Below, piece by piece: positions 16,715 to 26,164 of a DNA stretch of 64,000 nt. The translations under genes were made by a program, and so were the position numbers. Under the pieces are notes generated by a model that worked only from the letters and a program-made list of their open reading frames with translations, was not told the DNA's origin and searched no databases. Every line of letters begins with the position of its first letter. Positions within the stretch are counted from its first letter, which is position 1. This DNA comes from Novipirellula caenicola. Lineage in GTDB: Bacteria > Planctomycetota > Planctomycetia > Pirellulales > Pirellulaceae. Location: positions 248,001 through 312,000 of the forward strand of contig NZ_BAABRO010000002.1 of the NCBI RefSeq assembly GCF_039545035.1, in the 5' to 3' direction.

Positions 16715-18346
16715 ATGAATCGATTATTTCGTCTGCGTCCTTCGTCTCGCTCGTCGCAACACCAATCCAACCACACCGCTGCGGCGGGGCGATCCCCCTC
16801 ACGTCGATTTGCCAGCTCGTTGCTTCGGATCGTCTTTGCCATCGCGGTACCGCTTGCGGCGTCCGGCGTTGTGTGGGCGGACTCGACCGACCAACCGAAC
16901 ATCGTGTTCATCCTGGCGGATGACCTTGGCTATGGCGAACTAGGGTCTTACGGCCAACAAAAAATCAAGACTCCCAATCTTGACCGTCTCGCCAGCGAAG
17001 GGATGCGTTTCACCCAGCATTATACGGGCGCCCCCGTCTGTGCGCCGGCACGCTGCGTGCTGATGACCGGCCAGAACCTGTCGCATGCCCAAATCCGTGG
17101 CAATCGCGATTCAGGAAACGGACGCATCTATCCAGGCCAATGGCCGATCACCGCCGACGCCGTCACCATCGCGGAAGTCTTGAAAGAGGCAGGCTATGTC
17201 ACCGGAGCGTTTGGCAAATGGGGACTCGGCCCTTCTAACACCTCCGGGTCACCGATGAAACAGGGGTTCGACCGCTACTATGGATACAATTGCCAACGCA
17301 ACGCCCATAGCTATTACCCGCCGTTTCTGGACAGCGACGAACGCGAAGTCCAAATCAACCTTTACCCGATTCCTGGACACGACCGCAAACCCGATGGCGA
17401 AGTGATCGCCAACGACTACCGTGCGAAGAATTATGCTCCGGATTTAATCCTTGCCGAAGCGACCAAGTTTATCGACAAACACAAAAACAAACCTTTCTTT
17501 TTGTACTTGCCGTTTGTCGAACCTCACGTTGCGATGCAGCCTCCGCAGCAATGGCTAGATCAATACCCCGAATCGTGGGACGAAGAAAACGGGCCCTATC
17601 GAGGCGAAAATGGCTACTTGCCACACCCTCGGCCACGCGCGGCTTATGCATCGATGATCTCGGATCTCGATGAACACGTCGGCACGATTCTGCAACAATT
17701 AGAAAAGCATGGGCTAAGCGAAAACACGCTAATCGTTTTCACGTCGGACAATGGCCCAACGCACGGTGGCCGCGATCCTCGCTTTCATGTTGGCGGGGCC
17801 GCTTGCACTTTCTTTAATTCGACCGGTGGACTACGAGGATTCAAGGGCAGTTGTTACGAAGGCGGTATTCGCGTGCCGTGCATCGTGAAATGGCCGGGGC
17901 ACATCAAAGAAAACAGTGTTTCGGAACTGCCGTCTTATTTCCCTGATTGGTTCGTCACGCTTTGCGCGGTCGCAAAGGTCGATTTGCAAACCAACGACCT
18001 GACATCCAACTTGATGCTCGATGGGATCAATTTGTTGCCGGAATTGAAGTCCACATCGACGCCAACTCGAGAGAGCCCGATGGTTTGGGATTTCCATAAC
18101 TACGGAGGCATCGTGGCCATCCGTGATGGCCACTGGAAAGCGATTCGGCGAAATTTGCTGAAAAAGAATCCTGGCGATTGGGAACTGTACAACTTGGACA
18201 CCGACCGCGACGAACAGCACGACGTTGCAGCAACGCATCCCGAAATCATCAAGCGACTCGAGGCAACGTACGTCGAAACACGATCGATCGAGCCCGATTT
18301 TGCACTTCCAATCTACGACAAACTAACTCGTGAAAATGCGAACTGA
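16715..18346 (+). CDS. arylsulfatase (type I sulfatase), secreted
   Basis: 543 residues. A long positively charged n-region precedes the signal segment (about residues 33-55, ending VVWA-DS). The catalytic core starts QPNIVFILADDLGYGELGSY; the formylglycine motif is canonical, C109-A-P-A-R113, within VCAPARCVLMTG. KWGLG and the C-terminal metal site VFTSDNGPTHGG are present. The closest named group is the arylsulfatase A-like subfamily S1; the substrate cannot be read from sequence. Maturation needs a formylglycine-generating or anaerobic sulfatase-maturing enzyme encoded elsewhere. It is followed 88 bp later by a secreted hydrolase gene. Confidence 0.95.
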   Translation: MNRLFRLRPSSRSSQHQSNHTAAAGRSPSRRFASSLLRIVFAIAVPLAASGVVWADSTDQPNIVFILADDLGYGELGSYGQQKIKTPNLDRLASEGMRFTQHYTGAPVCAPARCVLMTGQNLSHAQIRGNRDSGNGRIYPGQWPITADAVTIAEVLKEAGYVTGAFGKWGLGPSNTSGSPMKQGFDRYYGYNCQRNAHSYYPPFLDSDEREVQINLYPIPGHDRKPDGEVIANDYRAKNYAPDLILAEATKFIDKHKNKPFFLYLPFVEPHVAMQPPQQWLDQYPESWDEENGPYRGENGYLPHPRPRAAYASMISDLDEHVGTILQQLEKHGLSENTLIVFTSDNGPTHGGRDPRFHVGGAACTFFNSTGGLRGFKGSCYEGGIRVPCIVKWPGHIKENSVSELPSYFPDWFVTLCAVAKVDLQTNDLTSNLMLDGINLLPELKSTSTPTRESPMVWDFHNYGGIVAIRDGHWKAIRRNLLKKNPGDWELYNLDTDRDEQHDVAATHPEIIKRLEATYVETRSIEPDFALPIYDKLTRENAN

Positions 18347-18434
18347 TCATCCGGCGGGTGAGGCATCCCTTCGCATTTTATTGTTCACTGAACCCCAAAT
18401 CTGTTCCTACTGAATTCGCAAGACAAAAAGCAAC

Positions 18435-20339
18435 ATGACAACGTGTTTATTGAGATCGCTAACGATCGTCGCCGTTTTGAATCTTGTCACGATCGTGACG
18501 ATCCATGGCAAGGAAGCAAAACGCGCCGCGCCGGTTTTCAAAGACGGCGAAGCCCAAATCGTCGACGAATTCAAGGACCCTGATTTCTGGATTCGTCATG
18601 ACCTGTGGGTCGAAACTGAATTTGATTCCGACGGCGACGGCAAACTCGATCGCATGCACGTGGACGTCACACGGCCTCGGCAAACGGATACCGAAGGGCT
18701 GAAATTGCCAGTCGTCTATGGCTCGAGTCCCTATTACTGCGGCGTTGGTGATTCCGACGAAAAGTATTTCTGGGACACACGGCATGAACTCGGCGAGGTG
18801 CCGCCACCGCGAGAGCACATGCCGGAGATCGAACTGAAGATCCAGCGACCAATCATCTCTAAAAAACATGTGGCCGATTGGCTGCCTCGTGGCTACATCG
18901 TGGTCCATTCTTCGTCGCCGGGAACAGGACTCTCCGAAGGCTGCCCGACGATTGGTGGTGATAACGAATCGCTGGCTCCCAAAGCGGTCATTGATTGGCT
19001 GTGTGGTCGCGGCAAAGGTTACACAACGGTCGATGGCGACGAACCTGTGACGGCGTACTGGAGCACCGGTAAAGTCGGAATGACCGGGACCTCCTACAAT
19101 GGCACGATCCCACTAGCGGCCGCTACCACAGGTGTCGAAGGACTCGAAGCCATCATCCCGGTCGCCCCTAACACCTCGTACTATCACTACTACCGATCCA
19201 ACGGTTTGGTACGACACCCAGGCGGCTATCTGGGTGAGGACGTCGACTACTTGTACGACTTTATCCATAGCGGCAACGCGGCCCGACGTGAGTATTGCGA
19301 TTGCGAAATTCGCGATAAAGAAATGGCGGAAGGCATGGATCGTGTGAGCGGAGACTACAACGATTTCTGGGCGAAACGCGACTACATCCATGATCTCGGT
19401 CCAATGAAAGCGGCGCTGCTGATGTCGCATGGGTTCAACGACTGGAACGTCGTGCCGGAGCACAGCAACCGAATTTATCAAGCGGTCAAAGCGAAAGGGG
19501 TTCCAGTACAAACCTACTATCATCAAGACGGCCACGGTGGCCCGCCGCCAATGAAATTGATGAACCGTTGGTTCACTCGGTTTCTGCACGGGATCGAAAA
19601 CGGCGTCGAGGATGATCCACGGGCCTGGATCGTGCGAGAGGGTGCCAAACATGAAAATCCGACTTCGTACGAAGATTACCCGAACCCCGCCGCGTCGCCG
19701 GTCACGCTGCGACCAACCGCCGGCGCCCCCGAACGTGGATCGCTGGTCCTCGAAACCGAATCGAGCCAAGGGACCGAGAAATTGGTCGACAATTTCTCCT
19801 TCAGCGGAGACTCGCTGGCTCAAGCCGAATGGACCGAGCATCGACTGATCTATGTTTCAAAAACTCTAACGGAACCACTGCATTTGTCAGGGACGCCAAA
19901 AATCGAATTGAAATTGGCCAGCAGCAAGCCGTTCGCGAATTTGTCGGTCTGGCTTGTCTCGCTGCCTTGGAACGACGACAAGAAGGCGCACATCACCGAT
20001 AACATCATCACACGCGGTTGGGCGGACCCTCAGAACCAGCGATCGATTCGCGAGAGTGAACCGCTCGAACCAGGCAAGTTCTATGACGTGAAATTTGATC
20101 TTCAACCGGACGACCAAATCATTGCCAAAGGGCAACAGATCGGATTGATGATTTTTTCGAGCGATCGCGATGTCACTCTATGGCCGACGCCCGGTACGGA
20201 ATTGACCGTCGATCTCGATGCGACGCGGCTGAGCTTGCCGGTGGTGGGCGGAGTCGAAGCGTTCAAAAAGTCGACCGCAGCCGACGAAAAAGCGGAAGGC
20301 GAGACCGTGGCGAAAACGGCAAAGCCATCACTTCGGTAA
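18435..20339 (+). CDS. X-Pro dipeptidyl-peptidase-like (S15/CocE family) hydrolase, secreted
   Basis: 634 residues with a signal peptide at about 1-24. The alpha/beta-hydrolase catalytic triad can be read: Ser220 in GMTGTSYNG, Asp336 in SHGFNDWNV and His367 in YHQDGHGG. The C-terminal part (from about 440) is the galactose-binding-like beta domain of PepX (SGTPKIELKLASSKPFANLS, QQIGLMIFSSDRDVTLW). The family cleaves X-Pro dipeptides or acyl esters; this member probably acts outside the cytoplasm. An EF-hand-like DSDGDGKLD loop at 64-72 may bind calcium. It is transcribed with the sulfatase upstream or from the 88 bp gap between them. Confidence 0.9.
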   Translation: MTTCLLRSLTIVAVLNLVTIVTIHGKEAKRAAPVFKDGEAQIVDEFKDPDFWIRHDLWVETEFDSDGDGKLDRMHVDVTRPRQTDTEGLKLPVVYGSSPYYCGVGDSDEKYFWDTRHELGEVPPPREHMPEIELKIQRPIISKKHVADWLPRGYIVVHSSSPGTGLSEGCPTIGGDNESLAPKAVIDWLCGRGKGYTTVDGDEPVTAYWSTGKVGMTGTSYNGTIPLAAATTGVEGLEAIIPVAPNTSYYHYYRSNGLVRHPGGYLGEDVDYLYDFIHSGNAARREYCDCEIRDKEMAEGMDRVSGDYNDFWAKRDYIHDLGPMKAALLMSHGFNDWNVVPEHSNRIYQAVKAKGVPVQTYYHQDGHGGPPPMKLMNRWFTRFLHGIENGVEDDPRAWIVREGAKHENPTSYEDYPNPAASPVTLRPTAGAPERGSLVLETESSQGTEKLVDNFSFSGDSLAQAEWTEHRLIYVSKTLTEPLHLSGTPKIELKLASSKPFANLSVWLVSLPWNDDKKAHITDNIITRGWADPQNQRSIRESEPLEPGKFYDVKFDLQPDDQIIAKGQQIGLMIFSSDRDVTLWPTPGTELTVDLDATRLSLPVVGGVEAFKKSTAADEKAEGETVAKTAKPSLR

Positions 20340-20369
20340 CGGTCCCTCATTCGCATGTGGCGGCTTAGA

Positions 20370-21062
20370 ATGAACCCAACCTATGACGATGTCATGGCGG
20401 AACTCGAATCGCTCGGTTCCGCACAGACTCGCAAAACCTATTTGCGACACGGGGCATCGGAGCCGCTGTTTGGTGTCAAGTTCGGTGATTTGCGTCCGTT
20501 GCAAAAACGCCACCGAGGTGATCAACAGCTCGCCGAACTGCTGATCGAATCGGGCAATAGCGATGCGATGACGTTGGCGCTACTGATCGCGGATCCGAAC
20601 CTGATCCGTTCGCGGCAAATCGACGATTGGCTCAAGCAAATGCACTATTCGCTGCTGGTCGGAATGCTGGCAGACCTGGCGTCACGAACGTCGTTTGCCG
20701 CGGCGAAATGGAAAAAATGGTCGCAAAGTCGTCAAGAGCGAAGTTTGGCTGCCGGCTACACACTGCTGGCGAGCTGGATGGTCCATGATTCGGCCAGCGT
20801 GCCCGTTGAGTTTGTCGAAGCAGCGCTCGAGCAAATTGAAACGACCATTCACGACAAGCCAAACCAAGCAAGACACGCGATGAACCAAGCTCTGATTTCG
20901 ATCGGAATCTGCTTGCCCGCGTATCATGACCGAGCGATTCGTGTCGCCAAGGCCATCGGCAAAGTTTCGGTCGATCACGGCGAAACGAGCTGCAAGACGC
21001 CTGACGCGGCCGCGTACATCGAACGGGCGCTGAAATCGCCTCGGCGGAAACGACCGTGCTAA
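20370..21062 (+). CDS. DNA alkylation repair (AlkD-like) HEAT-repeat protein
   Basis: 230 residues from the ATG at 20370 (a start five codons earlier is possible). The protein is an all-helical repeat starting MNPTYDDVMAELESLGSAQT, with FGVKFGDLRPLQKRH typical of AlkD-like proteins and a C-terminal HGETSCKTPDAAAYIERAL segment. AlkD-type enzymes remove 3- and 7-alkylpurines from DNA without base flipping. This member has the fold signature, but I cannot confirm the catalytic Asp/Trp/Arg set, so an activity in alkylation repair is probable rather than shown. It starts 30 bp after the PepX-like gene. Confidence 0.8.
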   Translation: MNPTYDDVMAELESLGSAQTRKTYLRHGASEPLFGVKFGDLRPLQKRHRGDQQLAELLIESGNSDAMTLALLIADPNLIRSRQIDDWLKQMHYSLLVGMLADLASRTSFAAAKWKKWSQSRQERSLAAGYTLLASWMVHDSASVPVEFVEAALEQIETTIHDKPNQARHAMNQALISIGICLPAYHDRAIRVAKAIGKVSVDHGETSCKTPDAAAYIERALKSPRRKRPC

Positions 21063-21193
21063 AATGCTGGCATTTGCGATGGTCGATAGGGCGTTGTTCA
21101 CTCCGGACTTTACGCGAACCGCCCTGCACGTTTAAATCGTAGCACAGTGACTTCAGTACAGACCTAAATTACGCGTATGAGGATTGGAAACGA

Positions 21194-21805
21194 ATGGTTT
21201 CTCGATTGGCTTTGATGATGGCGTTGCCCGCTTTGGTTCTTTGCACCAGCACGACGGTCCGTGGCCAAGACCCCGCTGCTCCCGTTCACGTGAAGGTCGA
21301 CACGACCGAAGGAGCGTTTGTCATCGAATTGAATCCGGCCAAGGCCCCCAAGACCGTTGATAACTTCTTGAAGTACGTCAAAGAGGGACACTACACGAAC
21401 ACCATTTTCCACCGTGTGATCGATGGTTTCATGATCCAAGGGGGCGGGTTTACCGCCGACATGAAAGAAAAAGATGCTCCTCGTATGGTGCGAAACGAAG
21501 GCGGAAACGGTCTGAAAAACGATCACTATACCGTCGCGATGGCACGCACCAGCGCTCCCCATAGCGCGTCGAGTCAATTCTTTGTGAACACCGCCAACAA
21601 TGACTTTCTTAATCGCGAGAATTCGCAAGACGGTTTTGGCTATGCCGTGTTTGGACGCGTCGTCGAAGGCAAAGAGGTGGTCGATCGCATTGGAAAAGCG
21701 GCAACCCAAGCAAAACCGAATCCGCAGGTCCCCGGTATGCTGATGCAAGATGTTCCGACCACGCCAGTGGTCATCAAGAGCATCGAAGTGGTTGAAAAGA
21801 AATAA
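21194..21805 (+). CDS. cyclophilin-type peptidyl-prolyl cis-trans isomerase, secreted
   Basis: 203 residues with a signal peptide (about 1-24, ending VRGQ). The cyclophilin core is clear: GAFVIELNPAKAPKTVDNFL, FHRVIDGFMIQGGGF (catalytic Arg), SSQFFVN and FGYAVFGRVVEG. It accelerates proline isomerisation during folding, here in the periplasm or outside. The gene has its own downstream terminator, so it is probably monocistronic. Confidence 0.95.
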   Translation: MVSRLALMMALPALVLCTSTTVRGQDPAAPVHVKVDTTEGAFVIELNPAKAPKTVDNFLKYVKEGHYTNTIFHRVIDGFMIQGGGFTADMKEKDAPRMVRNEGGNGLKNDHYTVAMARTSAPHSASSQFFVNTANNDFLNRENSQDGFGYAVFGRVVEGKEVVDRIGKAATQAKPNPQVPGMLMQDVPTTPVVIKSIEVVEKK

Positions 21806-21848
21806 AATCGGGAATTGCGTATCCAACTGAATATTGTGCAGCACGCGC

Positions 21849-21884
21849 GCCTCGGGTCTTCGAGAAAGACTCGAGGCATTTTTT
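21849..21884 (+). terminator. intrinsic terminator after the cyclophilin gene
   Basis: GCCTCGGGTCTT pairs with AAGACTCGAGGC (one G-T wobble) around a CGAGA loop, followed by A and six T. It begins 44 bp after the stop codon. Confidence 0.88.
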
Positions 21885-22185
21885 ATGCGCCGCGCAAGCA
21901 TCGGCGATGAACGTGCGCCGGCAACGGAAGACTCAGCAACGTAAGACTCAGCAACGAACCGCACGCGGTTTACCATGCGACAGGCTCAGCGGTGTGGAGC
22001 GATGCAACCAGCCGAGCGTGAATATCCGGCAATATCGTTAACGTGCATTCGCTCGATCGCGGCGAACTCAAAAATCGTCTCATTGCGACCGGCCAACCCG
22101 TCTGTTTTCAAACTACGTTTGCAGTGGACGGTGGACCTCGCGCCGACTTCGTTATTTTGCACTCGCTGTAAACTTGAATGCCCGA
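21885..22185. other. intergenic region, no gene recognised
   Basis: About 300 bp between the cyclophilin terminator and the acetyltransferase gene. It contains an imperfect AAGACTCAGCAACG direct repeat near 21929-21956 but no supported gene. Confidence 0.4.
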
Positions 22186-22842
22186 ATGAAATTGCCCCTC
22201 TTCATTCTTCGCGTCACTTACACCCTTGCGCGTCGGTTACAAATTGCCGATGCCACGCGGCTGATGTATCTGAAATCAGCGGATTTCCGCTCCCCGGTCT
22301 TGGCCGACGGCTACAGCATCCGCTCGCCGGATGAGGGAGAACTCTTTGAACTGATCCAAGCCGGCAAGGCCCCCGCACCGATCGGCAGCCCGCGAAACAT
22401 CTCGGGCCAGCGGCGTGTGGTGATCACCACGAACCGAGACAACCAAGTCGTTTCGTATTTGTGGATTGCGATCGAATCGGTTGACGCGAACGAGAACTTT
22501 TCGCGTGCCCGCCATCTAGGCACCTCGATCGACTTGCCACCCCGTGCGGGATTTCTGTTCAATGCATGGACCCATCCGGATCACCGTGGCCAACGACTGA
22601 TCGGTTGCATGATCTCGCACGTCTTCGAAAACCGGTTATCGGAAACCGATGTGCTGGCGACCACCATGGACTGGACCAACGAGCGTTCCTGCCGGGCGTT
22701 TTCTCACGTTGGCATGAAACCGATTGGCACGATCATCCGAATGGGGCGTGGGCCGTTACAGCTGAGTTTGCTGCCACAAACCGCAAGCCAATTTGGATTG
22801 CAATTGGCTAACCAAGTCCCCGGATACAAGTTCGCCTGCTAA
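22186..22842 (+). CDS. GNAT-family N-acetyltransferase-like protein
   Basis: 218 residues from the ATG at 22186; a TTG four codons earlier is a weaker choice. The central strand-turn-helix FLFNAWTHPDHRGQRLIGCM carries the Arg-x-x-Gly-x-type acetyl-CoA loop (HRGQRLIG), and NERSCRAFSHVGMKPIGTII matches the C-terminal GNAT motif B, where the acceptor's side is set. The N-terminus contains a Leu-rich helix. The acceptor substrate is unknown. It is a stand-alone gene convergent with parA, 135 bp away. Confidence 0.75.
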   Translation: MKLPLFILRVTYTLARRLQIADATRLMYLKSADFRSPVLADGYSIRSPDEGELFELIQAGKAPAPIGSPRNISGQRRVVITTNRDNQVVSYLWIAIESVDANENFSRARHLGTSIDLPPRAGFLFNAWTHPDHRGQRLIGCMISHVFENRLSETDVLATTMDWTNERSCRAFSHVGMKPIGTIIRMGRGPLQLSLLPQTASQFGLQLANQVPGYKFAC

Positions 22843-22977
22843 CGCAGAGAAGCGATTCGAGACCGGGAATGACCGCGTATGCGTCTCGTAGCTGGCCAGA
22901 AAACTCGTCACAGCGATGCGTTGGCGTGCGAGCGTGGCTGAACAAATCGTCAGCCGAAACTCTTACGCTGACATGCC

Positions 22978-23802
22978 TTAGGCCGCAGCTTGTTGCGGCA
23001 TCTGCACAAACGTGTTCTCTTGAGCGATCACTTCTTCGGCAAGCGCCTGGTAGTCTGCTGCGCCGTTGCTTTCGGGCGAGTACTGGAAGATCGATTTGCC
23101 GAAACTTGGCGCTTCGGCCAAGCGGACGTTGCGTCGAATGCGAGTTTCGAAGAATTTGGCACTTCGATAAAACTCTCGCGCGCCTTTGCTTGCTTCAAAG
23201 AACTCGTCAATGTCGGTACTGACTTCGGCAGCCAATCGCGTGTTGGAGTCGTACATGCAAAGCATGACCCCCGACAACCGCAGGTCGCTGTTGAGTCGTC
23301 GCGAAACGACTTCGACCGTCCGAAGTAGTTTGCTCAATCCATGCAGCGCCAAAAAGTGAGGCTGCAGCGGCAAGAAGACTTCGTTCACGGCGACCAAGGC
23401 ATTGACGGTCAAAACACCGAGACTCGGAGGACAATCGAGAATGAAGTAGTCAAACGGTTCGTCGTCAGCATCAAGTTTATCGCGAAGAATCATTTCGCGG
23501 CCCACTTCGCTGGCCAATTCCAACTCAGCCGCGGCAAGATCCAAATTCGATGGAATCACGCACAGATTCTCGTTGACCCAGCAACGTGCTTGCGCGATGG
23601 TCGCTTCGCCACAGAGGACCTCGTACATGCTTGCTTCGCCGTCGACCGCGGTGATGCCGAGATGCAGTGAAGCATGAGCTTGAGGATCAAGGTCGAGCAA
23701 GCAAACGCGACGGCCTTGAGCCGCAAGAGCCGACGAAAGGTTGACGGAGCTGGTCGTTTTGCCAACACCACCTTTTTGGTTAATCACAGCGATCGATCGC
23801 AT
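22978..23802 (-). CDS. ParA family ATPase
   Basis: 274 residues. The deviant Walker A motif K10-GGVGKT-T17 near the N-terminus, the Walker A' LLDLDPQAHAS and Walker B DYFILDCPPSLG are all present, with no N-terminal DNA-binding domain, so this is a Soj/MinD-sized ParA. Such ATPases position chromosomes, plasmids or protein assemblies by binding DNA non-specifically and being released by a partner. No parB follows; the only close neighbour on the same strand is the 101-residue gene at 23999-24304, which is therefore a candidate partner. Confidence 0.92.
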   Translation of the reverse strand: MRSIAVINQKGGVGKTTSSVNLSSALAAQGRRVCLLDLDPQAHASLHLGITAVDGEASMYEVLCGEATIAQARCWVNENLCVIPSNLDLAAAELELASEVGREMILRDKLDADDEPFDYFILDCPPSLGVLTVNALVAVNEVFLPLQPHFLALHGLSKLLRTVEVVSRRLNSDLRLSGVMLCMYDSNTRLAAEVSTDIDEFFEASKGAREFYRSAKFFETRIRRNVRLAEAPSFGKSIFQYSPESNGAADYQALAEEVIAQENTFVQMPQQAAA

Positions 23803-23998
23803 GGTAAAATCATCCTTGATGGGGCGAGTTAGCGTTTGGAGGTAGCAGTTACAGGTGGTTCGCAGGCTTGTTTGCTGTCACGATCGCCCGCGTCCTGCGA
23901 CAACACGGATGAAAGTTTCCCGGTTCCGTCTTCCATTCGACTCCACTGCGGTTGCATTCAAAATGGCGACTCCGCAGCGGTAAAATTTGGTGTGCTAG

Positions 23999-24304
23999 CT
24001 AGGCAGCTTCGCGTTGACGGTACTGTTGGTATGCCAATAACACATCGTACAGGTCCGAGTCGATACGAACTGTGTCGTCCGCGAAGTCCGAAAGCCAAGT
24101 TCGGTTCGATTTTTCCGCATCGATCAACAGCGGCACAATCTGCTTGAGTGAAACGTCGACCGTTTTGGGGGCGGCAGCCCCGCTGATGCGGTCTAATTCG
24201 CGTTCTTTGCGTTCTTGGGAATGTTGAACGGTCAGCTTTCGGCTCGCCGGGCTCGCCATCGAAGAACCATTCTCAGAAACAACGCGAAATCTCGATTCAG
24301 GCAT
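23999..24304 (-). CDS. small conserved-looking hypothetical protein upstream of parA
   Basis: 101 residues from an ATG. The first 45 residues are charged and low complexity; the second half is a compact helical block, SLKQIVPLLIDAEKSNRTWL followed by SDFADDTVRIDSDLYDVLLA. No known domain is recognised. It precedes the ParA gene on the same strand by 196 bp, which suggests co-transcription. A basic, flexible N-terminus is reminiscent of ParA-activating peptides, but this is a guess. Confidence 0.65.
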   Translation of the reverse strand: MPESRFRVVSENGSSMASPASRKLTVQHSQERKERELDRISGAAAPKTVDVSLKQIVPLLIDAEKSNRTWLSDFADDTVRIDSDLYDVLLAYQQYRQREAA

Positions 24305-24907
24305 CAGCTACATCTCAGAACGTGGATTGGAAAGGAACGCTTCCTCTCGTGGACAACCTCGGTTTCACGCACGGCGGCGGACAATCCGATTTTCAACTTC
24401 TATTTGCTCAGACAACCGACCGCTAATACGCGTTCAAACGCGGCTGCCGGTTGTCTGCTAGTCGATTCATCGACTTTGACGGTTAGGGGACTTAAACCAA
24501 ATTTAACGATTTTTTCAGCTGGCTCGTTTCACTCGTGTTTCACTGACACACCCGCAATGTGGGTCATCAATCAGGGGGCTAAAATTGGAAATCACGATGA
24601 TCACTTTGCAGGGCAAAACTTCTTTCGCAGGACTTATGACATAACACGCCACAGCTCGCCACCACAACCTCGCAGCAATCTTCTCCGCTGCCGCCGCCCA
24701 ACCTACCGCTCACCCAAACGCGATGGCATTGACCGCTCATCCCTGGACGATTGATATGGATTTGGCAACTGGCCCGTTGCTATGCTTCGGTGGGCTGGCA
24801 GACTCTAGAAAAAGTGAATCATCTCCTCGCCAATCGCGATCCTGCTTCGCAAGTTTTTTGCTCGCCCGGTTTACGTTCGTCCCGCCCCAAATCCAAAAAA
24901 TGGTTTG
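24305..24907. other. divergent intergenic region, no gene recognised
   Basis: About 600 bp between the small parA-linked gene and the patatin gene, transcribed away from each other. A plus-strand frame (24215-24754) overlaps it but has no family features and overlaps the small gene. It should hold both promoters. Confidence 0.5.
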
Positions 24908-26035
24908 ATGAAGATCGCACTTGCATTTTCAGGAGGCGGCGTCCGTGCGACCGTGTTTCACCTTGGCGTGCTCGCTCGATTGGCGCGGCACGACCTACTC
25001 AGCAACGTCAAGATCATCTCCAGTGTTTCAGGCGGCTCGCTGGCGGCAGGACTTGTCTTTGCCTCGGCCGGATACCGCTGGCCCAGTAGCGAAGAATACT
25101 TGCACGACATCGTGCCCAAATGCCTTTCGCTCCTGACAAAGCGAAACGTCCAGCACACCTATGTACTGAAATCGCTGCTCCTGCCGTGGCGACTCGCCTC
25201 TGGCCGAGCCTCGGTGCTAGGCGATGCTCTGGAGAGCAAGTGGGGCATCACCGGATCGCTGGCCGATTTGCCGATCGCGCCGAACTGGATCATCAACGCG
25301 ACCTGTTACCAGACTGGAAAGAACTGGCGATTTCAGCGTGACTTGATGGGCGATTACCAAACCAAATACATCACCGATCCTGATTTTCGATTGTCACACG
25401 CGCTTGCGGCATCCGCGGCAGTCCCCGGTTTGATCGGCCCGTTAATGATCCGATCGCGACAGCATCAATGGAGCGAATTCCGCGAAGATGACTGGCAAAC
25501 GATCGCTCCAAAATACAAACGTCTGCATCTTTGGGACGGGGGAGTCTATGACAATTTGGGAGTCGAATCGCTGTTCAAGCCCGGCGACGGGCTACGCGAA
25601 GGAACCGATTTCTTGATCGTTTGCGATGCGTCACGCCCGCTTTCAAACGAAACCCGTCAATCCCGTTGGCGGCCGGGATATTTAAAGGCATCGATGCGGT
25701 TGGTGGATGTTGCGACCGACCAAGTCCGCAGTCTACGTGCGCGGATGCTGATGGAATATTTTAAGCAGAATCCTGGAACAGGAGCCTATCTGCGACTCGG
25801 GCTGAGTACGCAGAAGGTGTATTCGCGAAGTCCCGTTGGCGGCAAACCCGCATTAACCGATAGCGAAGTTCGTTTGGTCTCGCAGCTTGAAACCACACTG
25901 CGACGGTTGACCGATCACGAATTTAGCTTGCTATTTCGACACGGCTTCGAAGTCGCCGATGCGACGCTTTCCACCTACGGCCATGAAGCGATTGGCCGAG
26001 TGCCACGCAAACAAGTGCTCTTCAAAGCAGCCTGA
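24908..26035 (+). CDS. patatin-like phospholipase family protein
   Basis: 375 residues from the ATG at 24908 (a TTG one codon upstream is also in frame). The oxyanion loop SGGGVRA lies at residues 8-14, the nucleophile Ser41 in SVSGGSLAAG, and the catalytic Asp210 in LWDGGVYDNLG; together they form the Ser-Asp dyad of patatins. There is no signal peptide, so a cytoplasmic lipid acyl hydrolase is expected. The lipid substrate is unknown. The gene is isolated, with 130 bp to a convergent DUF1080 gene. Confidence 0.9.
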   Translation: MKIALAFSGGGVRATVFHLGVLARLARHDLLSNVKIISSVSGGSLAAGLVFASAGYRWPSSEEYLHDIVPKCLSLLTKRNVQHTYVLKSLLLPWRLASGRASVLGDALESKWGITGSLADLPIAPNWIINATCYQTGKNWRFQRDLMGDYQTKYITDPDFRLSHALAASAAVPGLIGPLMIRSRQHQWSEFREDDWQTIAPKYKRLHLWDGGVYDNLGVESLFKPGDGLREGTDFLIVCDASRPLSNETRQSRWRPGYLKASMRLVDVATDQVRSLRARMLMEYFKQNPGTGAYLRLGLSTQKVYSRSPVGGKPALTDSEVRLVSQLETTLRRLTDHEFSLLFRHGFEVADATLSTYGHEAIGRVPRKQVLFKAA

Positions 26036-26164
26036 GCAACCGTGAGCTTCGCCGGTTCGCTTGTAAATGCGATTGTTGTAAATGCGGCACTCGTCATCAC
26101 CGATGATGTCATTTTCAACAGACCAGCAAACGTGAGAGCGACCAAACGCTTCGTGATTGGATGA

